From positions 1 through 34,888 of the IMG/VR virus record IMGVR_UViG_3300020371_000028: a stretch of 34,888 nt of DNA, one strand, 5' to 3'. Positions 28,733 to 34,888 of this stretch are shown here, one piece after another (position 1 is the stretch's first letter; each line of letters starts with the position of its first letter). Position numbers and translations under genes: made by a program. This DNA comes from a virus. The notes beneath the pieces are model-generated. The model searched no databases. It worked only from the letters and a program-made list of their open reading frames with translations, and was not told where the DNA came from.

Positions 28733-29008
28733 TTATGTTTTAAGGAATGCTGGAGCTGACTCACCTTTAGCATTCTCAGCAAGATAGTCAATTAAATTGG
28801 ATGCTGCTGATTCGGATATATTCCAGTTATTAGAAAGGATAGCTGTGGCTATTGGATGGCTATAGCAGGATATAGGCGGGCCGTTAGGGTGATAAGCCAC
28901 TCCTATGTATGCTTCTGCAAGCTCAGACAACAGGCTCAGAGTAAGATGTCCTTCGATATCTTCTGGCCCGTCGAACTCTATGCTGAACCTGTCATTCCAC
29001 ATTTCCAT
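28733..29008 (-). CDS. Small acidic protein, unknown function
   Basis: 91 residues. It begins within the end of the HTH gene (17-bp overlap). The sequence has a helical core (LSLLSELAEAYIGVAYH, about 25-41) and a SESAASNLIDYLAEN segment. No domain is recognised. Confidence 0.55.
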   Translation of the reverse strand: MEMWNDRFSIEFDGPEDIEGHLTLSLLSELAEAYIGVAYHPNGPPISCYSHPIATAILSNNWNISESAASNLIDYLAENAKGESAPAFLKT

Positions 29009-29597
29009 CGCTGTCCACGTCGATTATGGTTTTACCCTTCATCTTGTCCAGCGAGCCATCACCTTTATCAGCTTTCGAGTTATTGAGTATAGAAATGTCT
29101 ATCTGCATGCGGCTCCCGCCGCCACCTGTCTTGGCGTTCAAGCCAAGGTTGCGCCTGATAAGTTGATCTAACTCTGACATTTCGCGCACAGTCTTCGGCC
29201 CTTTGATAGACACCATACTGTCGCGTAAAAGTTTAATCCCCGCTGCCGCGACGTAGTGTTGGTATTTATCGGCAGGGGAGTTCTGTGATTCGGCAATCTC
29301 TGCGAGGATCTTATCCTCTTCTGCGGACGCTGCCAGTTTAGCGGCGGTAGCGGCTTCTCGTGTCATCTCGTCCAGATGCACTTCAAGGTCTTCCTTCAGT
29401 TTGTCTTTATCGACATCTTTGTCAGGTAGTTTAAAACCTGCTTTCTTTGGGGGAAGCCCCAGTTTGCGGAACCATCTACGGACAGTCCCTTGATGAACAC
29501 CCAATCTTCTGGCGATAGCAGCATTAGTCATCCCTTCCGCATTAAGTTTTAATGCTTCTTGAACTATCTCGTTGTTCCCATCGCTCTTGCTTCCCAT
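28992..29597 (-). CDS. HTH protein, probable small terminase subunit
   Basis: 201 residues. A helix-turn-helix lies near residues 24-45 (TNAAIARRLGVHQGTVRRWF). A charged linker and a long Ala/Glu-rich helix (about 75-110) follow, then a region with VSIKGPKTVREMSELDQLIR. The N-terminal DNA-binding HTH, central oligomerisation helices and a flexible C-terminus are the plan of small terminase subunits, which recognise the packaging site. It lies back to back with the large terminase, 33 bp apart, which supports the call. A transcription regulator is the main alternative. Confidence 0.6.
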   Translation of the reverse strand: MGSKSDGNNEIVQEALKLNAEGMTNAAIARRLGVHQGTVRRWFRKLGLPPKKAGFKLPDKDVDKDKLKEDLEVHLDEMTREAATAAKLAASAEEDKILAEIAESQNSPADKYQHYVAAAGIKLLRDSMVSIKGPKTVREMSELDQLIRRNLGLNAKTGGGGSRMQIDISILNNSKADKGDGSLDKMKGKTIIDVDSDGNVE

Positions 29598-29630
29598 GTT
29601 TTTAACAGTAAAGTTGAACCTGATTTAATC

Positions 29631-31418
29631 ATGCCGCCCGACCCAAATAAACGCAAGCGCGTTCTTGAGCCACGAATCGATCCTAAGACGAAAAAAATGG
29701 ATGTCGGTGGGTTGTTGATTCCCCCGACAAGTTTAGTGACTTCGTTATTATACGGGTTCGCGCATCATCCGAAAATAATCGCAAAGGAGTATTACTTCTG
29801 GCGGCTGTGCGACGAGCTATGGAACCATGATGACCTGCCCGAACCCATGATGATTCGTCATCCTTGGGCAGAATTGATGATTCGTTCGGCGTTAAAAAAC
29901 AAATACCTGTCTATCGGCGGGTCAGCTTCGTCTGGAAAATCACACACGATGGCAGCTTGGGGGATCATCAACTGGCTGTCACAACCACGAGACACGCTGG
30001 TCTTGATGACCTCGACTACACTACGTGAAGCACGTAAGCGAATCTGGGGATCGGTCATGTCTTTGCTGTCCGTGATTGATGGAGCGCCGATCAAAATTCG
30101 GGATTCAATCGGCAACGCTGCCTATGTAGATGAAAAGGAGACTCTTATTGAGCGGGCTGGCTTGTCACTTATTGCTGCTGAGAAACAAAAAACGAAGGAC
30201 GCAGTCGGTAAATTTATCGGCTTGAAACAGAAGCGCGTGATTTTAATCGGGGACGAGCTGGCAGAACTGTCAGAAGCTATAGTCAATGCTGGCCTGACTA
30301 ACCTGTCGAAGAACCCGTTCTTCCAGATGATCGGGATGTCTAACCCGAACTCACGCTTCGATGCGTTTGGGGTCTGGTCAGAACCAGAAGACGGTTGGGA
30401 TTCTGTAGACATCCATACCGCAGACGAATGGGACACTAAGTGGGGCGGTAAGTATATTCGTTTAGATGGGGAGCGCAGTCCTAACGTCCTTCTAGGTGAG
30501 ACTAAATACCCTTGGCTACCAACAGCGGCGAAACTAGAAGAGGATCGAATACTACTGGGGCCGGAATCAAGAGGTTACATGCGGATGGTCAGGGCTATCT
30601 TTTTTGATAGCGACGAGACGACAGGCATCTACGGCGAATCTGAACTCACCAAGAGCGGGGCAATGGGGAAAATCGAGTGGGCAGATAAGCCGACAAAGGT
30701 CGCGGGGATCGACCCCGCATTTACGAATGGTGGTGACCGGACGATCCTTTCGATTGCTGAAGTAGGATACGCCAAGAACGGGCAATACGTTTGTCAGTTC
30801 ACTGACGCGATCCACCTCAACGACGATGCCACTAATAAGGCAGTGCCTCGCACTTACCAGATTGTTCACCAGATTGTAGACCACTGTAAACGTAAAGGGG
30901 TCAGCCCTGAGAACGTAGCGGTGGACTCCACTGGAGCGGGAGCACCATTCTGTGATGTCCTTGCAGGAGAGTGGTCGCCTAATTTCATGCGGGTGACATT
31001 TGGGGGCAGAGCATCTGACAAGCGTGTTTCCATGAACAGCCAGCTCACAGGTGAAGAACTCTACACTAACCGTGTTTCTGAGTTATGGTTTGTGGGAAAA
31101 GAACTTATGAGGACGAAACAGGTCTACGGCATCAGCTCTGATCTTGCTCAGGAGATGTGCGCTAGGAACTACGACATGATTAAAACTGGTTCCCTTAAGG
31201 TGAAGATTGAGTCCAAACCAGAGTTCAAGGCACGGTTCGGCAGGTCTCCTGACTTGGCAGACGCTGCATTCCTTGCACTGGATTGCGCCCGCCAGAGGCT
31301 AGGTTTAGTGGCTATCGACCCACCGAAAGAGGATCAGGGTGAGGGGTTCAGGAAGCGGGTTACAATTAAATCACTGGGTAAATCGCTGGAAAACCCAGAG
31401 ACGAATCTGATCTCGTAG
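29631..31418 (+). CDS. terL: Terminase large subunit
   Basis: 595 residues from ATG at 29631; an upstream TTG at 29559 would overlap the divergent gene and is rejected. ATPase: Walker A GGSASSGKS (96-104) and Walker B VILIGDE (203-209). RNase-H-like nuclease: Asp 361 (GIDPAF), Asp 432 (AVDSTG) and Asp 541 or 544 (SPDLADAAF). It cuts concatemeric DNA and drives it through the portal with ATP. It heads a rightward group of virion genes but is separated from portal and capsid genes by the replication operon on the other strand. The 77-bp dyad element follows its stop with no gap. Confidence 0.95.
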   Translation: MPPDPNKRKRVLEPRIDPKTKKMDVGGLLIPPTSLVTSLLYGFAHHPKIIAKEYYFWRLCDELWNHDDLPEPMMIRHPWAELMIRSALKNKYLSIGGSASSGKSHTMAAWGIINWLSQPRDTLVLMTSTTLREARKRIWGSVMSLLSVIDGAPIKIRDSIGNAAYVDEKETLIERAGLSLIAAEKQKTKDAVGKFIGLKQKRVILIGDELAELSEAIVNAGLTNLSKNPFFQMIGMSNPNSRFDAFGVWSEPEDGWDSVDIHTADEWDTKWGGKYIRLDGERSPNVLLGETKYPWLPTAAKLEEDRILLGPESRGYMRMVRAIFFDSDETTGIYGESELTKSGAMGKIEWADKPTKVAGIDPAFTNGGDRTILSIAEVGYAKNGQYVCQFTDAIHLNDDATNKAVPRTYQIVHQIVDHCKRKGVSPENVAVDSTGAGAPFCDVLAGEWSPNFMRVTFGGRASDKRVSMNSQLTGEELYTNRVSELWFVGKELMRTKQVYGISSDLAQEMCARNYDMIKTGSLKVKIESKPEFKARFGRSPDLADAAFLALDCARQRLGLVAIDPPKEDQGEGFRKRVTIKSLGKSLENPETNLIS

Positions 31419-31495
31419 TCAAAAAGTCTTCTGTAAAACGTATGGGCACATTGGAGAGTCCAATAAGCCCACATGTATTAGAGAGGACTTTTTGA
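31419..31495. repeat. 77-bp dyad element, copy B (mate at 2205-2281)
   Basis: Begins on the base after the terL stop. Left arm TCAAAAAGTCTTCT (31419-31432) pairs with 31482-31495; the single change there (A to G) still allows G-U pairing in RNA. The central hairpin is ATTGGA-gag-TCCAAT. The central 26 bp (31442-31467) equal the reverse complement of 2233-2258 in copy A, while the first 21 bp match copy A directly. It probably terminates transcription after terL and may have another role. Confidence 0.8.
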
Positions 31496-31605
31496 AGTCG
31501 ATTCTGCAATTTGCGAAATCGCGCCATTTCTCAGATTGCTTGACGCCTCCGTTAGCTCTATTGCTGGAATTGACAGTAAGCTTTAATAACGGTAACTTAT
31601 GGGTT

Positions 31606-31899
31606 GTGGCGGCAAAAAGGTTTAAGCGTCTTCCTTCTGGTAGAATCCAATACATGGGGGAGTCTTATGCTGGCTTCAACAAGCCGAAAAGAGCACCTAA
31701 AGGGTCTAAGAAAAAATTCGTAGTCCTTGGCAAACAAGGCGATAAGATCAAAAAAGTGTCGTACGGGCATCGTGATTACAGCGATTTTAGGAAACATAAA
31801 AATCCAAAACGCCGCGCAAATTTTCGAGCAAGACACAACTGTAAGACCGCAAAAGATAAAACCACAGCCCGTTACTGGGCCTGCAAACATCTCTGGTAG
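31606..31899 (+). CDS. Small very basic protein, conserved phage C-terminus
   Basis: 97 residues if it starts at GTG 31606; the frame is open back to a TTG at 31492 inside the dyad element, and an ATG occurs at about 31654. The ending K-R-R-A-N-F-R-A-R-H-N-C, then K-D-K-T-T-A-R-Y-W-A-C-K-H-L-W, is a pattern I recognise from small phage proteins of unknown role. High Lys/Arg content suggests nucleic-acid binding. A TTGACA box at 31570-31575 may be part of a promoter, but no good -10 is seen. Confidence 0.65.
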   Translation: MAAKRFKRLPSGRIQYMGESYAGFNKPKRAPKGSKKKFVVLGKQGDKIKKVSYGHRDYSDFRKHKNPKRRANFRARHNCKTAKDKTTARYWACKHLW

Positions 31900-31901
31900 A
31901 C

Positions 31902-32795
31902 ATGGCTCTGAGAGGAATAAAATCTAAAGAAGAAGAAGATCCGTATATGCAGCCCCTCGCTGGGGTTAAGACAGTTGATATTTCAGGGGGGCAAGTTACT
32001 CCTGTCTTAGGAAATAAAGCTTCTCTCCTTAAGTCAGCAAAAACACCTCCTGCCCCTGTAGCCACTGCTCCTGTAGGACAGAATCAACCTGAAACAGCAG
32101 CAACAACTACTGGCCCACTTTCGTGGAACCCTTCTATGCGCTCCGAAGAAGAAGTTCAGAGGGGGAAAGATATTGCTGGCAAAGTACGTGGCTTGGCTAA
32201 AGAAGGGAAACTTACTGCTGATCTTCTTAAAAAAGCAAGGGATCGCGGGGTCACTGATTCAGCCTTTGACGACAAAGGGTTTGATGCGTTCTTGAAGAAA
32301 GAGGGTATTGGCGTTTCAGAAAACCCAGTAGCTACAAGCGGGATACGTAGACAAGACTTCGCTTCTCAGGGAGCTTTTGATGCTGCTGTTGCTAGACAGA
32401 GTGGTGGGGGTGCCGCCCAACCAGCTCAACCATTTGGTTCGGGCAGTGCACTTAGACAAGCCCCTCGTGAAATCGGCTCTGACGCTGGCAGGTTAGCGAG
32501 TGCCTCAAGGCGGGCTAGACGGCTTGGTATGGAAAACGTAGCCCAGAAATTTATGGGCCAATCTTTAGGGGCGAGAATCAACCAACCCAACATTGTAAGT
32601 GAAGCCCATCGTGGTCGTGTTGCAGCGCAACAGGAACAATTAGCGGGGGCACAAAGGCAGATGGAAGACATGCAACTGAGAAGGATAAATTTAGCTAACA
32701 AGTTGTTAGCCGACAGAGAGAAGCAAGCGGGGCTGCGGACAGGCGGGCTACAAACAGGCGGGCTGCGGACGATGGAGAAACGCACTTCATACTAA
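31902..32795 (+). CDS. Probable internal virion protein, Ala/Gln/Arg-rich
   Basis: 297 residues. Low-complexity Pro/Ala/Thr-rich N-terminal region (about 40-75), then helical segments with many Ala, Arg and Gln, and a C-terminal Gly-Leu-Arg repeat. It lies between terL and a Gln-rich helical protein, a place where podoviruses encode internal core proteins. It shares no motif I can name. Confidence 0.5.
   Translation: MALRGIKSKEEEDPYMQPLAGVKTVDISGGQVTPVLGNKASLLKSAKTPPAPVATAPVGQNQPETAATTTGPLSWNPSMRSEEEVQRGKDIAGKVRGLAKEGKLTADLLKKARDRGVTDSAFDDKGFDAFLKKEGIGVSENPVATSGIRRQDFASQGAFDAAVARQSGGGAAQPAQPFGSGSALRQAPREIGSDAGRLASASRRARRLGMENVAQKFMGQSLGARINQPNIVSEAHRGRVAAQQEQLAGAQRQMEDMQLRRINLANKLLADREKQAGLRTGGLQTGGLRTMEKRTSY
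32729..32770 (+). repeat. Short in-frame tandem repeat near gene end
   Basis: Three imperfect units of about 15 bp (GGGCTGCGGACAGGC type) encode GLRTG, GLQTG and GLRT at the C-terminus of the upstream protein. The unit differs between copies by a few bases, so it is older than the EPVA repeat in the scaffold gene. Confidence 0.7.
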
Positions 32796-32797
32796 AC

Positions 32798-33814
32798 ATG
32801 GCTCTTAATTTTAATAACGACATCGCTCCCCTACGCTCACAGTTCTTCCCTGTGGGCGGTATGCGTCAGTCTGAGTTCCGCCAACTCCATGCAAACTACA
32901 TGCAATCGATTGCTCCGGTGCAGGAGCAATCGATTAAGATGGCTAACGATATGCTAAATATGCATCAGCAGGATTTGGCCTATCAAAGATCTCAGGAAGC
33001 CCTAGCTGCGACACGGCGAAAAGCTAAAGGAGAAATTGAAGCGATGGAGCAGATGCCTGCTCTTATGGAGAACTTGGACGCTATTCTCAACGATGATTCC
33101 AAAGACGCCTACCAACAGACCAGCGACATTGCTCGATTGCAGATGAGCATGGCTGGGGCATTGCCCTACAGCCCCGCAATGCAAAACATGTTTACGTCTG
33201 CGGCACAAACAGCACAAGCGAATGCCGCTAGAGCCAATAAAGAAGAGCAAGATTTACGCCGCAAAGAACAACGCGAAGCAGGCATCCACCACACTCTTGC
33301 TCAGATGGGTGCAGTAGAAGAAGTAGACAGGAGCACTGCTGTTGATGGCGAAATATCTGATTTGGATAAATCTTACAGGGGTCTTGCTCGTCATATGCAA
33401 GGCACGTCTGAAGCTAAGGCTGCTAAAGAGAAAGCCCAACTTGAACGGTCTATAATTAACACTAGAACTGACAATCAACGCAAAAGGCTTCTTCAACACG
33501 AAGCCACGCTTTTGAAAATGGGGGTTGTTGATGATGACTTTGTCGCACAGTCCCTCAAAGACGGGGTAGTACAAGAACCTCAAACTACAGGCAAACTTGA
33601 GTTTTCTCCAGAAGAACGCGAACAGCTAGAGGAGATTATCTTGAGCCTCAACCCCAATCTTGATCCTGAGTTTGTGGCTAGTTCTTCTACAAAAGATGTC
33701 TACCGTGCGGCCCTCCGCACAATAAACCAGTCAGTTACTCGCCTTAACGAAGGCACTGGAGTTGCTGGTAAAACACCCACTGGCGCACCGACGATTGCTT
33801 CACATTTCGACTAA
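32798..33814 (+). CDS. Probable internal virion protein, Gln/Met-rich and helical
   Basis: 338 residues. The N-terminal half (about 15-150) is Gln-, Met- and Ala-rich and almost entirely helical (YMQSIAPVQEQSIKMANDML region), like internal virion proteins that are ejected with the DNA. The second half is charged, with a coiled coil (about 140-230) and a globular C-terminus. It sits three bases after the previous stop. No catalytic motif is seen. Confidence 0.55.
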   Translation: MALNFNNDIAPLRSQFFPVGGMRQSEFRQLHANYMQSIAPVQEQSIKMANDMLNMHQQDLAYQRSQEALAATRRKAKGEIEAMEQMPALMENLDAILNDDSKDAYQQTSDIARLQMSMAGALPYSPAMQNMFTSAAQTAQANAARANKEEQDLRRKEQREAGIHHTLAQMGAVEEVDRSTAVDGEISDLDKSYRGLARHMQGTSEAKAAKEKAQLERSIINTRTDNQRKRLLQHEATLLKMGVVDDDFVAQSLKDGVVQEPQTTGKLEFSPEEREQLEEIILSLNPNLDPEFVASSSTKDVYRAALRTINQSVTRLNEGTGVAGKTPTGAPTIASHFD

Positions 33815-33848
33815 TCTCTAATCTACATATCCCAAACTTATTTCAGCT

Positions 33849-34888
33849 ATGACTGATTTTGAAATCCTTATGGGGAAGACACCGGAACCTCCGGCCCCTC
33901 TAGAAGTCCAGAAGTATTCTGAGTGGTCTGACACAGCCCCTTTAAACCACGATCAGATCCAGAACAGGCTAGATTACTCTAACTATCTACGGGAAGAATA
34001 CCTTAAGGCGGATCGATATAATGTAGGGGTTGAACAGGAGATTAGGTCTGGGTTTTCACAGTCGTTGCTCAGGGAAGGATTAGTCGCTGAAGACGACCCA
34101 GATATGCTGGAGTCGTTTTACAAGCCGCCCGCTTCGGTCTCTTTCGACAGGCAGGTTGACCTTATTCAATCTACTATTGATTTTCAAACTGACTCAGATT
34201 GGGAAACGATCACTCGCTACAAGGCACTTAAAAAAGTTGTTGAGACAGATTCAGATGTAATGCCTGAAACTGTTGATAAGCTGGAAGCAGCTAAGGCACA
34301 AGTAGAGAGCATTGTAGATAACCGTTTTGATGATGTAAAACGGACAGCAGTAAATAATGGAGAGCTTGCGTTTGCGATTGTCCAAGGAGATGACGGCAAC
34401 CCTGAGTTTATCGCAGGCGACCGCGCAACCAAAAGCGATCTTATTACCGCTCTTAAAGACTCCAAACTTGGTGGAGTGCAGATGTCAGATGCGTTTCTCG
34501 CGCAGGATCAACTGACTATCCAAGAAGGCACAGAGATACCTAAGTATAAATACAAGCGTCTGCGCGAAGCGCATGACATGATTTTAGAATTGGCCGAACA
34601 AGACGAGTCTTTTCGCCACCAGATATCAGGTCACGGGTCTCGCCTTGCTCGTTCTGAGTGGGACAAAGCTGATGCGTGGGAATGGTTTTTGGATGATGCG
34701 GGGCAGGACATAAGCGATGCTGCTGGTTGGCTGATTGGTAAGGTTACTGGGGGAGATCAAGACGAAAGAACAAAAGCAGCGCGAGACGAACGAGCCGCTA
34801 TTGCTACCGCAGGGGGGATCGACTTTAACGACGCAACCAGAGAACTTGCTCGTCGCCTTAATGAGAGCGTGGAACAAAGCGATGCGTT
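33849..34888 (+). CDS. Large internal virion protein, N-terminal part (runs off window)
   Basis: At least 346 residues from ATG at 33849, open to the right edge. It is acidic and helical, rich in Asp, Glu, Leu and Ala (YLREEYLKADRYNVGVEQEI region near 48-67; DAWEWFLDDAGQD near 276-288). Placement after terL and another helical Gln-rich protein fits the large ejection protein of podoviruses, which often carries a transglycosylase domain; no such motif appears in the visible part. The start is the first ATG in a 34-bp gap with no Shine-Dalgarno. Confidence 0.6.
   Translation, partial: MTDFEILMGKTPEPPAPLEVQKYSEWSDTAPLNHDQIQNRLDYSNYLREEYLKADRYNVGVEQEIRSGFSQSLLREGLVAEDDPDMLESFYKPPASVSFDRQVDLIQSTIDFQTDSDWETITRYKALKKVVETDSDVMPETVDKLEAAKAQVESIVDNRFDDVKRTAVNNGELAFAIVQGDDGNPEFIAGDRATKSDLITALKDSKLGGVQMSDAFLAQDQLTIQEGTEIPKYKYKRLREAHDMILELAEQDESFRHQISGHGSRLARSEWDKADAWEWFLDDAGQDISDAAGWLIGKVTGGDQDERTKAARDERAAIATAGGIDFNDATRELARRLNESVEQSDA

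Noticed and set aside
29559-29630. TTG start that extends terL by 24 residues
   Set aside because: It would overlap the divergent HTH gene and add an atypical N-terminus; the ATG at 29631 fits better.
31492-31605. N-terminal extension of the small basic protein from a TTG inside the dyad element
   Set aside because: The extension would be translated from the terminator-like element and has no resemblance to the basic protein; a later start is preferred.

Overview
The window reads as most of the genome of a lytic, probably short-tailed (podovirus-like) phage; both ends cut through open genes. The evidence is a compact mosaic of phage genes with little spacing. It holds large terminase, a portal-like protein of more than 700 residues, a scaffold-like acidic protein, a major-capsid-like protein, fibre-like proteins, a lysis cassette and a phage replication module. 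I see no tape-measure, sheath, integrase, repressor, RNA polymerase, rRNA or tRNA. The host cannot be named. Very few starts have a Shine-Dalgarno sequence, and many genes start inside the stop codon of the gene before (ATGA, TAATG, TTGA), so the host probably initiates translation well without SD pairing.

Layout. (1) 1-1289, minus strand: four small genes, one cut by the window edge, related by repeated leaders and N-termini and packed with short hairpins. (2) 1290-1695: a divergent non-coding stretch of about ten back-to-back hairpins ending in a 30-bp perfect palindrome. (3) 1696-19876, plus strand: two small genes, a 77-bp dyad element, a NUMOD4-like protein, then portal, scaffold, capsid, virion and fibre proteins, a lysis cassette (membrane proteins, embedded lipoprotein, amidase), small basic proteins and a PD-(D/E)XK-like nuclease. 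(4) 29597-19809, minus strand: a replication operon with small-terminase-like HTH protein, MazG-like protein, RuvC-like resolvase, SF2 helicase, RecB/Cas4-like nuclease, candidate ssDNA-binding protein, family A DNA polymerase and primase-helicase. (5) 29631-34888, plus strand: large terminase, a second copy of the 77-bp dyad element, and probable internal virion proteins, the last running off the window.

How it fits together. The minus operon would supply DNA copying and recombination: primase-helicase, polymerase with proofreading, SSB-like protein, nuclease, helicase and resolvase. The plus-strand late genes build the capsid (portal, scaffold, capsid), package DNA (terminase), attach to the host (fibre-like proteins, one with an arabinofuranosidase-B-like/lectin-like fold) and lyse it (holin candidates, lipoprotein, amidase).

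The most unusual material is at the left end. The small minus-strand genes look like chains of 5-9 bp hairpins. In two paralogues the same peptide motif is encoded by hairpins whose synonymous third-base changes compensate each other, which suggests selection on RNA (or ssDNA) structure as well as on protein. The second striking element is the pair of 77-bp near-palindromes at 2205 and 31419, which match in the left arm but whose central 26 bp are inverted relative to each other.
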